In this document: one piece after another, positions 27,400-37,013 of the stretch
Numbering within the stretch: the stretch's first letter is position 1
Layout of the letters: each line of letters starts with the position of its first letter
Assembly (NCBI RefSeq): GCF_020886115.1
Contig: NZ_AP025185.1
Coordinates: 930,001 to 994,000 of the forward strand
Length of the DNA: 64,000 nucleotides
Direction: 5' to 3'
Source of the DNA: Flavobacterium ammonificans
GTDB taxonomy: Bacteria > Bacteroidota > Bacteroidia > Flavobacteriales > Flavobacteriaceae
Program-made: the position numbers and the translations under genes
The notes under the pieces: model-generated
Told to the model about the DNA's origin: nothing
Database searches by the model: none
Seen by the model: the letters and a program-made list of their open reading frames with translations, nothing else

Positions 27400-28620
27400 A
27401 TGATTTTAGAAATGAAAGTCCCTTCACCTGGGGAATCAATCAAAGAAGTAGAAATCGCAACTTGGTTAGTAAAAGATGGCGATTATGTAGAAAAAGACCA
27501 AGCCATTGCTGAAGTAGATTCAGACAAAGCAACTTTAGAATTGCCAGCAGAAGCAAGTGGTGTCATTACACTTAAAGCTGAAGAAGGAGATGCAGTTGCT
27601 GTAGGTGCGGTAGTTTGTTTGATTGATACAGCTGCGGCAAAACCATCTGGTTCAGCTCCAGCTCCAGTTGCGGAAGCACCAAAAGCTGAAGAAAAGAAAG
27701 CAGAAGCGCCAAAAGCGGCTCCAGCTCCAGCAGCAACTTATGCTGCTCAAGCGCCTTCGCCAGCGGCACGTAAAATATTAGACGAAAAAAACATCCAACC
27801 TTCTGACATTGTTGGAACAGGAAAAGATGGACGTATCACTAAAGAAGATGCTGTGAACGCAGTACCTTCAATGGGAACTCCAACAGGAGGTTCTCGTGGT
27901 ACTGAAAGAATTAAATTATCGATGTTGCGTCGTAAAGTAGCGGAACGTTTAGTAGCTGCTAAAAATGATACGGCTATGTTGACTACTTTCAATGAAGTGA
28001 ACATGACACCAATAAATAATTTGCGTAACGAATACAAAGATGAATTCAAAGCAAAACACGCTGGTGTTGGTTTAGGATATATGTCTTTCTTTACAAAAGC
28101 AGTTACAAGAGCGTTACAATTGTATCCAGATGTAAACTCTATGATGGATGGAGATTATAAAGTGGCTTATGATTTCTGTGATATTTCTATCGCAGTTTCT
28201 GGTCCAAAAGGATTAATGGTACCGGTAGTTCGTAATGCAGAAAACTTAACTTTCCGTGGAGTAGAAGCTGAAATCAAACGTTTGGCAATCAAAGCACGTG
28301 ACGGGCAAATCACAGTTGATGATATGACAGGAGGAACATTCACTATTACTAATGGAGGTGTTTTTGGAAGTATGTTGTCTACACCAATTATCAACCCACC
28401 ACAATCAGGAATTTTAGGAATGCACAACATTATTGAGCGTCCAATTGCTGTAAATGGTAAAGTAGAGATTCATCCAATGATGTATGTGGCACTTTCATAT
28501 GACCACAGAATTATTGATGGTCGTGAGTCTGTTGGATTCTTAGTAGCAGTAAAAGAAGCGCTTGAAAATCCAGTAGAATTGCTTTGCGATAACAATCCTA
28601 AAAAAGCATTTGAATTGTAA
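27400..28620 (+). CDS. sucB: 2-oxoglutarate dehydrogenase E2 (dihydrolipoyllysine succinyltransferase)
   Basis: Core acyltransferase (406 aa) of the 2-oxoglutarate dehydrogenase complex. The lipoyl domain (residues 1-78) holds [17 protein letters not shown] with the lipoylated lysine. An Ala/Pro/Lys-rich linker follows (about 80-120). The peripheral subunit-binding domain is [18 protein letters not shown] with [12 protein letters not shown]. The catalytic domain ends with [17 protein letters not shown], whose His and Asp are catalytic. The DUF4160/DUF2442 pair separates it from sucA, but no separate promoter is obvious, so co-transcription is likely. Confidence 0.97.
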   Translation: MILEMKVPSPGESIKEVEIATWLVKDGDYVEKDQAIAEVDSDKATLELPAEASGVITLKAEEGDAVAVGAVVCLIDTAAAKPSGSAPAPVAEAPKAEEKKAEAPKAAPAPAATYAAQAPSPAARKILDEKNIQPSDIVGTGKDGRITKEDAVNAVPSMGTPTGGSRGTERIKLSMLRRKVAERLVAAKNDTAMLTTFNEVNMTPINNLRNEYKDEFKAKHAGVGLGYMSFFTKAVTRALQLYPDVNSMMDGDYKVAYDFCDISIAVSGPKGLMVPVVRNAENLTFRGVEAEIKRLAIKARDGQITVDDMTGGTFTITNGGVFGSMLSTPIINPPQSGILGMHNIIERPIAVNGKVEIHPMMYVALSYDHRIIDGRESVGFLVAVKEALENPVELLCDNNPKKAFEL

Positions 28621-28648
28621 GACTTCGATAAGATCAGTCTAAATAATT

Positions 28649-28674
28649 GTCATTCTGAACTTGTTTCAGAATCT
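28649..28674. repeat. Palindromic intergenic repeat, GTCATTCTGAAC type
   Basis: ATTCTGAA (28652-28659) and TTCAGAAT (28665-28672) form an 8-bp stem with a 5-base loop, starting with TGTC. A diverged relative at 63466-63541 has the same pattern. I recall similar units scattered in intergenic regions of many Bacteroidota genomes. Confidence 0.65.
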
Positions 28675-28676
28675 AA

Positions 28677-28709
28677 ATCCTAAACTCTCTAAAGAGTTTA
28701 GGATTTTTC
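28677..28709 (+). terminator. Intrinsic terminator after sucB
   Basis: ATCCTAAACTCT / AGAGTTTAGGAT is a perfect 12-bp stem with a CTAA loop followed by TTTT. It ends the sucA-DUF4160-DUF2442-sucB unit. Confidence 0.88.
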
Positions 28710-28738
28710 GTTTATTTGCCAAACCTAAAAATCAAACT

Positions 28739-29953
28739 ATGTCATCCAATAAAAAGTCGGCCGCAATAGGGTTTATCTTCATTACCATGTTAATCGATAT
28801 TACGGGTTGGGGAATCATTATCCCAGTTATCCCTAAATTGATCAAAGAATTGATTCATGGTGATATTAGTGAAGCAGCCAAAATTGGAGGTTGGTTGACA
28901 TTTGCTTATGCGATAACTCAGTTTTTGTTTGCGCCATTAGTAGGTAATTTGAGTGATAAATTTGGGCGAAGACCTATCATTTTGATTTCGCTGTTTGCGT
29001 TTTCATTGGATTATTTGTTATTGGCTTTTGCGCCAACAATTGAATGGTTATTTGTAGGACGAATTATTGCTGGACTAACAGGAGCAAGTATTTCAACAGC
29101 AACTGCTTATATTGCCGATGTGAGCACACCAGAAAACAGAGCGAAAAACTTTGGGATGATAGGTGCGGCATTTGGATTAGGATTTATTATTGGACCTGTT
29201 ATTGGAGGTTTGTTAGGACAATTTGGCGCCAGGGTTCCGTTTTATGCTGCAGCAGGTCTTTGTTTATTAAACTTTTTGTACGGTTACTTTATTTTACCTG
29301 AATCATTGGTTAAAGAAAATAGAAGAGAATTTGATATCAAAAGAGCCAATCCTATTGGTGCTTTATTGCATTTAAAAAAATACCCTAAGTTAATTGGTTT
29401 AGTAATAGCTACTTTCTTATTGTATGTTGCGTCTCACGCAGTGCATAGTAATTGGAGTTTCTTTACCATGTATCAATTCAATTGGGACGAAAAAATGGTA
29501 GGAATATCGTTAGGTGTAATTGGACTGTTAGTAGGGCTAGTTCAAGGTGGTCTGATACGCTGGATTAATCCAAAATTAGGAAATGAAAAGAGTATTTATG
29601 TAGGAATGGCTTTATATACTTTAGGTATGTTTTTATTTGCCACTGCTACCGAAAGCTGGATGATGTTTGTCTTTTTAATTCCGTATTGTTTGGGAGGAAT
29701 CGCCGGACCTGCTATGCAAGCCGTAATTTCAGAACAAGTCCCTGCCAATGAGCAAGGCGAAATCCAAGGAACAATGTCGAGTTTAATGAGTGCTTCGGCA
29801 ATTATTGGACCCCCAATGATGTCTACTGTTTTTTATTACTTTACTCATAACGAAGCTCCATTTAAATTTCCTGGAGCGCCATTTGTTTTAGCAAGTATTT
29901 TGATGTTATTGAGTACAATTATTGCCTATTTATCTTTTAAAAAGCGCGACTAA
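28739..29953 (+). CDS. MFS transporter, TCR/Tet-like
   Basis: A 404-aa major facilitator with 12 predicted helices. The TetA-like signs are the opening [21 protein letters not shown], motif [12 protein letters not shown] between TM2 and TM3, and motif C-like [19 protein letters not shown] in TM5. The subfamily includes tetracycline and other drug:H+ antiporters, but sequence alone does not show resistance; many housekeeping members exist. The ATG at 28739 is chosen because the upstream in-frame ATG lies inside the terminator/repeat region. Confidence 0.88.
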   Translation: MSSNKKSAAIGFIFITMLIDITGWGIIIPVIPKLIKELIHGDISEAAKIGGWLTFAYAITQFLFAPLVGNLSDKFGRRPIILISLFAFSLDYLLLAFAPTIEWLFVGRIIAGLTGASISTATAYIADVSTPENRAKNFGMIGAAFGLGFIIGPVIGGLLGQFGARVPFYAAAGLCLLNFLYGYFILPESLVKENRREFDIKRANPIGALLHLKKYPKLIGLVIATFLLYVASHAVHSNWSFFTMYQFNWDEKMVGISLGVIGLLVGLVQGGLIRWINPKLGNEKSIYVGMALYTLGMFLFATATESWMMFVFLIPYCLGGIAGPAMQAVISEQVPANEQGEIQGTMSSLMSASAIIGPPMMSTVFYYFTHNEAPFKFPGAPFVLASILMLLSTIIAYLSFKKRD

Positions 29954-29972
29954 ATTTTATAAATTCCAATTC

Positions 29973-30740
29973 ATGATTATTACAGATACCCATACCCATT
30001 TGTGTTCAGAAGAATTTGACCAAGACAGAACGGAGACGATTCAGCGCGCAATTGCGGCTGGAGTTTCTCGATTTTTTATTCCTTCAATTGATAGTTCTGG
30101 AACGCAAAAAATGTATGATTTGGAAGCGCAATTTCCAGACAATGTGCGTCTGATGATTGGTTTGCATCCTTGTTATGTAAAAGATAATTATTTGGACGAA
30201 TTGGCTCATGTAGAAGCACAATTAGCTCTTCATAAATTCTATGCTATTGGCGAAATTGGGATTGACTTGTACTGGGACAAAACAACTTTAGCTATCCAAA
30301 AAACCGCTTTCCAACGCCAAATACAATTGGCAAAACAACATAAATTAGCCATTAATATTCATTGCAGAGATGCTTTTGACGAAGTTTTCGAAGTGTTGGA
30401 ATTAGAGAAATCTCCTGAATTATTTGGAATTTTTCATTGTTTCTCGGGCGATTTGGAACAAGCCAAAAGAGCTATTTCGTTTGGATTAAAATTAGGAATT
30501 GGAGGCGTTGCGACATTCAAAAATGGTAAAATTGATCAGTTTTTAAATCAAATCGAATTAGAACACATAGTACTTGAAACGGATTCACCTTATTTAGCTC
30601 CTGTACCGCATCGAGGCAAACGCAATGAAAGTAGTTATGCTGTTTTGGTCGCTCAAAAATTAGCGGAATTATACAACATGCCGTTATCAGAAATTGCACG
30701 TATCACGACTGAAAATTCCAAAGCTATTTTTGGGATTTAA
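29973..30740 (+). CDS. TatD-family metal-dependent hydrolase/DNase
   Basis: TIM-barrel metallohydrolase (255 aa) of the TatD family; characterised members are 3'-5' exonucleases. Metal ligands are visible in order: DTHTHL (HxH), AIGEIGIDLY (Glu), INIHCRDAF (His), GIFHCFSG (His) and LETDSPYLAP (Asp). The ATG at 29973 starts exactly at the first strand (MIITDTHTH). It lies 19 bases after the MFS gene. Confidence 0.92.
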   Translation: MIITDTHTHLCSEEFDQDRTETIQRAIAAGVSRFFIPSIDSSGTQKMYDLEAQFPDNVRLMIGLHPCYVKDNYLDELAHVEAQLALHKFYAIGEIGIDLYWDKTTLAIQKTAFQRQIQLAKQHKLAINIHCRDAFDEVFEVLELEKSPELFGIFHCFSGDLEQAKRAISFGLKLGIGGVATFKNGKIDQFLNQIELEHIVLETDSPYLAPVPHRGKRNESSYAVLVAQKLAELYNMPLSEIARITTENSKAIFGI

Positions 30741-30803
30741 CTCAGAATCAGACTTAGTTTGATATTTTTTTTGTTCTTTTGTTCTCAATAAAATGATTTC
30801 AAA

Positions 30804-31940
30804 ATGCAAAAGTTTGACGCAATACGCCCTTTTTATGAAACGGAAGTAAATGAGGCTTTACAAAGTGTAATTCCCCATCCGATGATGAAGGCGTTGATGA
30901 ATTTTACTTTCCCTGATGTGGAGGATGAGGTATGGAAAGAGCAATTGAAAAAAACCCACTCCATACGAGATTTTCAGTGTAATTTTATTTATCAAACAGT
31001 TCAAAAAATTCTTGAAAATAGTTCCGACGGACTTACTACTTCTGGATTTGAGCATTTAGAAAAAAATAATTCCTATTTGTTTATTTCGAATCATCGAGAC
31101 ATTCTTTTAGATACTACACTGTTAAACGCCTCTTTGTTTCAAAATGGCCATTTGATGACGGCCTCAGCCATCGGAGATAATTTAGTAAAGAAATCATTTA
31201 TCAAAACTTTGGCGCGATTGAATCGCAACTTTTTAGTTTTAAGAGGTTTGTCGCCAAGAGAGATGTTGCAGAGTTCTAAATTATTGTCAGAATATATGGG
31301 TCAGTTGTTGTTGCACGAAAATCGTTCGGTTTGGATTGCGCAGCGAGAAGGTCGAACCAAAGACGGAAATGACGAAACCAACCCAGGAGTTTTAAAAATG
31401 ATTGGAATGGCATCAGACGAAGCCGATGTAATGAAGTACTTCAAAAAAATTAAAATTGTTCCTGTTTCTATTTCTTACGAATACGACCCAACAGACGTTT
31501 TAAAAATGCCTCAACTTTTGGCGGAAGCCAATAATGAAGTCTATGTGAAATCTAAGAATGAAGATTTTAATACGATTATGAGTGGTGTAATGGGGCAAAA
31601 GAAACGCATCCATTTGCATATCGGAAAAGTATTGGACACAGAAATTGACCGAATTATAACAGAAAATGATTCGTCAAACAAACAAATTCAGGCACTAGCA
31701 CAAGAAATTGATGATGCTATTTTGAGTAATTATAAGTTGTGGCCCACTAATTTTATTGCTTACGATATTGTGAATAAATCGAATGCCTTTTCTCATTTGT
31801 ATACGGAATCTGAGAAATCTCTTTTTGAGCGCCGTTTAGAAATTCGAATTGGAACTGACAATCCGGTTGCAATAGATGGATTTTTAGCTATGTATGCGAA
31901 TCCGGTTGTTAATAAATTAAAATATACCAATGCTTTCTAA
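30804..31940 (+). CDS. 1-acyl-sn-glycerol-3-phosphate acyltransferase-like protein
   Basis: A 378-aa PlsC-type acyltransferase. The catalytic NHx4D-type motif is SNHRDILLDT (about residues 95-104), and the substrate-binding EGxT-like motif is WIAQREGRTKDGND (about 178-191). The protein is longer than PlsC (about 240 aa) owing to N-terminal (about 80) and C-terminal (about 120) extensions. It probably acylates lysophosphatidate or a related lipid. Its last 11 bases overlap the asparaginase gene, which suggests co-transcription. Confidence 0.85.
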   Translation: MQKFDAIRPFYETEVNEALQSVIPHPMMKALMNFTFPDVEDEVWKEQLKKTHSIRDFQCNFIYQTVQKILENSSDGLTTSGFEHLEKNNSYLFISNHRDILLDTTLLNASLFQNGHLMTASAIGDNLVKKSFIKTLARLNRNFLVLRGLSPREMLQSSKLLSEYMGQLLLHENRSVWIAQREGRTKDGNDETNPGVLKMIGMASDEADVMKYFKKIKIVPVSISYEYDPTDVLKMPQLLAEANNEVYVKSKNEDFNTIMSGVMGQKKRIHLHIGKVLDTEIDRIITENDSSNKQIQALAQEIDDAILSNYKLWPTNFIAYDIVNKSNAFSHLYTESEKSLFERRLEIRIGTDNPVAIDGFLAMYANPVVNKLKYTNAF

Positions 31941-32961
31941 AGCAAAAATACTGTTGATTTATACCGGAGGGACTATCGGTATGAAAAAGGACTTCGTAAC
32001 AGGTTCTTTAAAAGCGTTCAATTTTAGTAAATTGTTGCAACGCATTCCTGAGCTTAAATTATTGGACTGCGAAATCGAAACCATTTCTTTTGAAAATCCA
32101 ATTGATTCTTCCAATATGAATCCGGAGAAATGGGTGAAACTCGCTACTATTATAGAAGAAAATTATAATTCATTTGATGGGTTTGTAGTGCTACACGGAT
32201 CAGATACGATGTCTTATAGCGCCTCGGCTTTGAGTTTTATGATGGAAAATTTAGGCAAGCCAATTATTTTTACTGGGTCTCAATTGCCCATAGGAGATTT
32301 ACGTACCGACGCTAAAGAAAATTTAATTACTGCTATTCAAATTGCCTCTTTGCGGGAAAATGGTGAAGCATTAGTGAAAGAGGTATGTTTGTATTTTGAA
32401 TACAAATTGTATCGTGGCAATAGAACTACTAAAATCAATGCCGAACATTTCAAAGCATTCACCTCGCCCAATTATCCTTTTTTAATAGAATCAGGAGTGC
32501 ATCTCAAAATTAATTCGGACTTGTTTTTGTCTTTAAACGTGGATACGAGATTGCAGGTTCATAAAGAATTAGACACCAATGTTATTATTCTAAAATTGTT
32601 TCCTGGAATCAGCGAACAATTAATTGATGCTGTCGTGGCAATTCCTAATTTAAGAGGAATCGTTTTGGAAACCTATGGGTCTGGCAATGCTCCTACTGAC
32701 GAATGGTTCTTATTGGTTTTGAAAAAAGCAATTCTGAATGGAATTCATATAATTAATATAACGCAATGTTCAGGCGGAAGTGTTAGAATGGGACAATATG
32801 AAACCAGTGCCGCTTTACTTGAAATTGGCGTTATATCAGGGAAAGACATGACTACTGAAGCGGCTATTACAAAATTGATGTATTTATTAGGACAAAATAC
32901 ACCACCGTCTAATTTCAGAAATAGATTTGAAACACCATTGCGTGGTGAAATTCAAGAATAG
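31930..32961 (+). CDS. ansA: Type I (cytoplasmic) L-asparaginase
   Basis: Hydrolyses asparagine to aspartate and ammonia (343 aa). The two threonine catalytic motifs are LLIYTGGTIGM near the N-terminus and FVVLHGSDTMSYSASAL (about residues 89-105). FTGSQLPIGDLRTDAKEN is typical. No signal peptide, so cytoplasmic type I. The ATG lies within the acyltransferase gene (11-base overlap). Confidence 0.93.
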   Translation: MLSKAKILLIYTGGTIGMKKDFVTGSLKAFNFSKLLQRIPELKLLDCEIETISFENPIDSSNMNPEKWVKLATIIEENYNSFDGFVVLHGSDTMSYSASALSFMMENLGKPIIFTGSQLPIGDLRTDAKENLITAIQIASLRENGEALVKEVCLYFEYKLYRGNRTTKINAEHFKAFTSPNYPFLIESGVHLKINSDLFLSLNVDTRLQVHKELDTNVIILKLFPGISEQLIDAVVAIPNLRGIVLETYGSGNAPTDEWFLLVLKKAILNGIHIINITQCSGGSVRMGQYETSAALLEIGVISGKDMTTEAAITKLMYLLGQNTPPSNFRNRFETPLRGEIQE

Positions 32962-33014
32962 TCTAGTTTCATTTTTATACCTCATTTTTTTTTAAGTTAT
33001 TTGCAATCCCAATT

Positions 33015-33101
33015 AGAGAGGTGTCCGAGTGGTTGAAGGAGCAAGCCTGGAAAGTTTGTATATGGGTAACTGTATCGTGGGTTCGAATCCCATCCTCTCT
33101 G
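33015..33101 (+). tRNA. tRNA-Ser (anticodon GGA)
   Basis: An 87-base class II tRNA. The acceptor stem AGAGAGG (33015-33021) pairs with CCTCTCT (33094-33100), with G discriminator. The anticodon stem-loop CAAGC-CTGGAAA-GTTTG gives GGA at 33049-33051, reading UCC and UCU. It has a long variable arm and the T-loop GGTTCGAATCC. The 3' CCA is not encoded. Confidence 0.97.
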
Positions 33102-33109
33102 CAAAATTA

Positions 33110-33137
33110 AAACTCAAGAGCGATCTTGGGTTTTTTT
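33110..33137 (+). terminator. Intrinsic terminator after tRNA-Ser
   Basis: AAACTCAAGA / TCTTGGGTTT (10 bp, one T-G pair) with a GCGA loop runs into seven T. Confidence 0.85.
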
Positions 33138-33172
33138 GTTTTAATTTAGATAATTTTCAACCTTCAAAACGG

Positions 33173-33180
33173 TATCTTTG
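33173..33180 (+). promoter_or_regulatory. -7 promoter box of the PorT-like gene
   Basis: TATCTTTG matches TAnnTTTG, 27 bases before the ATG at 33208. No good -33 TTG. Confidence 0.45.
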
Positions 33181-33207
33181 TTATTAGGAATAATTAATAC
33201 AAACCCT

Positions 33208-33933
33208 ATGAAAGAAATGAATAGCTATGTAAAATCGATTTTGGTTTTCCAATTATTTTTACTGTATTGTATTCCTATTTTTGGTCAGGAGATTCAAAAA
33301 TCAGAAATCATCTCTGAAACTAAAATCGATTCGTTGTACCGAGAAGATCAGTTTTTTATCGGGCTTACTTATAATCTTTTAAACAAAACACCTGTCGGTT
33401 TTTCAAATGATAAATTTGCTGCCGGTTTAACTGCCGGATTTTTGAGAGACATGCCAATAAATGCAAAAAGAAATTTAGCTATTGCACCAGGATTAGGTCT
33501 GACTTTTAATAATTACAATCAAAATATTGGCATATCAACCAGTAACGGAATACCCTCTTATTCTTTATTGAGTGATCCGTCAAAATATTCTAACAATAAG
33601 TTTTCACAATTATTTTTAGATGTTCCTATAGAGTTGAGATGGAGGGGTTCTACTTTTCAAAATCATACTTTTTTTCGCATTCATGCAGGACTAAAACTAA
33701 GTTATTTGGTATTTGACAGGTCTGTATTTACTAGTAATTTGGGTGATGTAGTCATTAATAACAATCCTGACTTCAACAAAATCCAGTACGGATTATTTGC
33801 TGCAGCAGGATATGGTAGTGCTAATTTATACATTCAGTACGGTTTGAATTCTTTGTTTAAAACAGCTCAAATTGCAGGCAATCCAATTAATGCAAGGTCA
33901 TTAAATATAGGGTTGGTCTTTTATATTTTATAG
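33208..33933 (+). CDS. Outer-membrane beta-barrel protein, PorT-like
   Basis: A 241-aa protein with an N-terminal signal peptide ending near IPIFGQ, then alternating beta-strands with aromatic girdles (FFIGLTYNLL, FRIHAGLKLSYLVFD, YGLFAAAGYG) and a terminal strand LNIGLVFYIL. This fits the PorT/outer-membrane beta-barrel families of Bacteroidota. The ATG at 33208 (MKEMNSYVK) is preferred because a TTG start 10 codons earlier lies at the promoter box. PorT proper works in type IX secretion, but no other such gene is nearby, so the role is undetermined. Confidence 0.78.
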   Translation: MKEMNSYVKSILVFQLFLLYCIPIFGQEIQKSEIISETKIDSLYREDQFFIGLTYNLLNKTPVGFSNDKFAAGLTAGFLRDMPINAKRNLAIAPGLGLTFNNYNQNIGISTSNGIPSYSLLSDPSKYSNNKFSQLFLDVPIELRWRGSTFQNHTFFRIHAGLKLSYLVFDRSVFTSNLGDVVINNNPDFNKIQYGLFAAAGYGSANLYIQYGLNSLFKTAQIAGNPINARSLNIGLVFYIL

Positions 33934-34002
33934 TATAAAGCTCGAATTCGAAAAGAAGTACTATTTTTGATTCACTAAGACCTGAGTTTCTTAATTTGAT
34001 AC

Positions 34003-36447
34003 ATGAAAATATCCATCCAAAATAGCATTTCAAATCTCAATGCCCAATTCATTGGAGATTGTAGTGATTACACGATTGATTCTATATCGATAGACAGTCG
34101 GTCATTGCAAAATAGCGCTACAAGTTTGTTTTTTGCACTTGTAGGGCCAAATAACGATGCTCATCATTACATTGAGGATTTGATTCGTCAAGGAGTTCGT
34201 TATTTTGTAGTCAATCACATACCTGAAAATTGCCTTGGTAAAGCTAACTTTTTAGTAGTCAAGGATACTTTAATCGCCTTACAACAATTAGCAATTAGCT
34301 ATCGAAGTCAATATGATTTTCCAATAATTGGCATTACTGGAAGTAACGGAAAAACGATAGTTAAAGAATGGCTTAACTTTCTATTAAGCCCAGATTTTAA
34401 TATCATAAGAAGTCCCAAAAGTTATAATTCTCAAATTGGAGTTCCGCTCTCAATTTTAGGGATTAATAGCCAGCACAATTTAGGGATTTTTGAAGCAGGT
34501 ATTTCCACAGTAGCTGAAATGGAAAAGTTACAAGATATTATTCGTCCAACGATTGGTATCTTAACTAATATAGGATCTGCACATGATGAGGGATTTGCTT
34601 CCATAGGAGAAAAAATTAAAGAGAAGCTTAGATTGTTTAGTAATTGCAACACATTAATATATAATAAAAACAAAACAATTGATGCTTTCTTAAATCCTAG
34701 GTTGAATACTTTTTCTTGGAGTTTTAATGATAAAGAAGCAGACGTTTTTATCCAAAAAATTAGTGGAATCGAAAACACTCAATTTCAGGTAAAGTATAAA
34801 TTAAACAGTTTCGATTTTACCATACCTTTTCAAGACAATGCTTCTATTGAGAATGCGATTCACTGCGTGATGGTATTGTTATATTTTAACTATGATCCTT
34901 TAATTATTGAGAGTAGAATACGATTGCTTTATCCTGTAGAAATGCGACTTAAACTAAAGAATGGAATTAACGGAACTACCCTTATTGATGATAGTTATAG
35001 TTCCGATTTTCAGTCTTTAAAAATAGCATTAGATTTTTTAGAAAGTCAAAAGCATCACAAAAAAAAGACAGTTATACTTTCTGATATTTTTCAGAGTGGA
35101 CTGTCTAATGAGGAGTTGTATTCTAAAGTGTCACAATTAATTATTGCTAATAAAATAAATAGGGTAATCGGAATTGGAAAAACAATTTCGGAGTTCAAAC
35201 ACAAGTTTGTTAATTGCTCAACTTATGCCACCACTCATGAGTTTATTGAACAATTTGATAGTGATAATTTACGAAATGAAACGATTCTGATAAAAGGTGC
35301 TAGAAGTTTCCATTTTGAAGAAATTGTTACTGCTTTTGAAGAAAAAACGCATGAGACGGTACTAGAAGTGAATTTGAATGCGATTAGCAATAATTTAAGT
35401 TTTTATAAATCAAAATTGAAGCCAGAAACCAAAATGATGGTAATGGTAAAGGCTTTTAGTTATGGCAATGGCGGAGTAGAGATAGCTAAATTATTAGAGC
35501 ATCATTGTGTTGATTATTTGGGAGTTGCATTTGCAGACGAGGGTATTGCATTAAAAAATGCAGGAATTCAATTGCCAATTATGGTTTTGAATCCAGAAAC
35601 AACCAGTTTTGAGGCAATCATTCAATATCAATTAGAACCAGAAATATACAGTTTGAAAGGGCTTAATGCTTTTCTTAAACTTGCAGAACAAAAAAACTTA
35701 AGACATTTTCCTATTCATATCAAGTTGGATACAGGCATGCATCGTTTGGGCTTTGAATCCAACACTATTGAAGAGTTAATTGCTGCCTTGAAAGGAAATC
35801 AACATGTAATTGTCAAAAGTATTTTATCGCACATGGCCACGAGTGATGCAGTCGAACACCTTGATTTTTCATTACATCAAATTAAGTTATTTGAAATCTT
35901 ATCTCAACAATTGATGGTTGAATTAGATATTCAACCTATTCGTCATATTCTAAACACTTCTGGGATAAGTAATTTTACTCACGGGCAATATGATATGGTT
36001 CGGTTAGGGATTGGATTGTACGGAATTTCTAACGATCAGGAAGAACAAAAACAGTTAGAAAATGTTAGTACTTTAAAATCAGTCATTTCACAGATTAGAA
36101 CAATTTCAGAAGGTGAAAGTGTAGGGTACGGAAGGAGATTTGTTGCTAATTGCTCAACAGATGTAGCCACGATCCCTATTGGATATGCTGATGGAATCTC
36201 CAGGTTATGGGGAAATGAAGTAGGCTATGTTTCGATAAACAAACAAAAAGCAGCAATTATAGGTAGTATATGTATGGACATGTTGATGGTTAATGTTACT
36301 GGAATTAATTGTGTTGAAGGTGATCCGGTTATTATTTTTGGAGATTCTCCAACGGTAATTGAGATAGCACAAAAAACACATACGATTCCGTATGAAATTT
36401 TAACCAGTATTTCACAACGTGTGAAACGTATTTTTTATAGAGAATAA
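34003..36447 (+). CDS. Bifunctional UDP-MurNAc-tripeptide:D-Ala-D-Ala ligase / alanine racemase
   Basis: A MurF-Alr fusion (814 aa) coupling two steps of peptidoglycan precursor synthesis. The MurF part (about 1-450) has the Mur ligase P-loop GITGSNGKTIVKEW, the SYNSQIGVPLSILGI substrate segment and DDSYSSDFQSLKIAL. The alanine racemase part (about 455-814) begins LEVNLNAISNNLSFYKSKL, carries the PLP-lysine region VMVKAFSYGNGG, and has the catalytic tyrosine region GYGRRFVANC. The fusion is known in Bacteroidota. It is the third gene before asd, another cell-wall and lysine precursor enzyme. Confidence 0.95.
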   Translation: MKISIQNSISNLNAQFIGDCSDYTIDSISIDSRSLQNSATSLFFALVGPNNDAHHYIEDLIRQGVRYFVVNHIPENCLGKANFLVVKDTLIALQQLAISYRSQYDFPIIGITGSNGKTIVKEWLNFLLSPDFNIIRSPKSYNSQIGVPLSILGINSQHNLGIFEAGISTVAEMEKLQDIIRPTIGILTNIGSAHDEGFASIGEKIKEKLRLFSNCNTLIYNKNKTIDAFLNPRLNTFSWSFNDKEADVFIQKISGIENTQFQVKYKLNSFDFTIPFQDNASIENAIHCVMVLLYFNYDPLIIESRIRLLYPVEMRLKLKNGINGTTLIDDSYSSDFQSLKIALDFLESQKHHKKKTVILSDIFQSGLSNEELYSKVSQLIIANKINRVIGIGKTISEFKHKFVNCSTYATTHEFIEQFDSDNLRNETILIKGARSFHFEEIVTAFEEKTHETVLEVNLNAISNNLSFYKSKLKPETKMMVMVKAFSYGNGGVEIAKLLEHHCVDYLGVAFADEGIALKNAGIQLPIMVLNPETTSFEAIIQYQLEPEIYSLKGLNAFLKLAEQKNLRHFPIHIKLDTGMHRLGFESNTIEELIAALKGNQHVIVKSILSHMATSDAVEHLDFSLHQIKLFEILSQQLMVELDIQPIRHILNTSGISNFTHGQYDMVRLGIGLYGISNDQEEQKQLENVSTLKSVISQIRTISEGESVGYGRRFVANCSTDVATIPIGYADGISRLWGNEVGYVSINKQKAAIIGSICMDMLMVNVTGINCVEGDPVIIFGDSPTVIEIAQKTHTIPYEILTSISQRVKRIFYRE

Positions 36448-36466
36448 GATTTTATAGTAATTATTT

Positions 36467-36904
36467 ATGGGATTTTTTACAGATTTTAAAGCCTTTTTAA
36501 TGAAAGGCGAGATAGTTAATCTAGCCACTGCGGTAATTGTTGGAGGTGCTTTTGGAAAAATAGTTACCTCATTTACAAATGATGTTTTAATGCCTCCTAT
36601 CGGGCTGCTTTTAGGAAAGGTAGATTTCAAGAATTTAAAATTAATACTTCAAGACGGTGTTCCTGCGGTAACTGAGAATGGTATTCAAAAAGCGCCAGCT
36701 ATTGCTGAGGTTACTCTTAATTACGGAGCTTTTATTCAAACTGTTTTTGATTTCGTAATTATCGGTTTTTGTATTTTTATAGTTTTAAAAGCCTACGAAA
36801 AAGCCCAACAAAAAATCATTAAAAATGAAGTTCCTAAAGAGACAAGCGGCCCTACGCAAGAACAATTACTTACTGAAATCCGCGATTTGTTGAAAAACAA
36901 ATAA
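36467..36904 (+). CDS. mscL: Large-conductance mechanosensitive channel
   Basis: Pressure-relief channel of the inner membrane (145 aa, standard). TM1 contains GEIVNLATAVIVGGAFGKIV, with the glycine/alanine pore-lining face, followed by FTNDVLMPPIGLLLG. TM2 is TVFDFVIIGFCIFIVLKAYE. A charged C-terminal bundle helix ends LLTEIRDLLKNK. It follows murF-alr by 19 bases. Confidence 0.96.
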   Translation: MGFFTDFKAFLMKGEIVNLATAVIVGGAFGKIVTSFTNDVLMPPIGLLLGKVDFKNLKLILQDGVPAVTENGIQKAPAIAEVTLNYGAFIQTVFDFVIIGFCIFIVLKAYEKAQQKIIKNEVPKETSGPTQEQLLTEIRDLLKNK

Positions 36905-36947
36905 AAATGTTATAAATTTAACAATTTGTTATTTTTTGTGAACACAC

Positions 36948-36977
36948 TTGTTCCAAACTCTTTATTGGTTATTTTTG
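36948..36977 (+). promoter_or_regulatory. Promoter of asd
   Basis: TTG (36948-36950), 19-base spacer, TATTTTTG (36970-36977): a full match to the Bacteroidota consensus. The leader before the ATG at 37014 is about 30 nt. Confidence 0.72.
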
Positions 36978-37013
36978 TCCAATAAAATTACAATTCAACT
37001 CTAATTATATACA

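Noticed and set aside
27572..27769. Minus-strand Leu-rich frame inside sucB
   Set aside because: It is a shadow of the Ala/Pro-rich linker of the E2 protein.
28739..29953. Calling the MFS protein a tetracycline resistance determinant
   Set aside because: Similarity to the TCR/Tet group is shared by many transporters of unknown substrate; there is no mobile context or regulator next to it.
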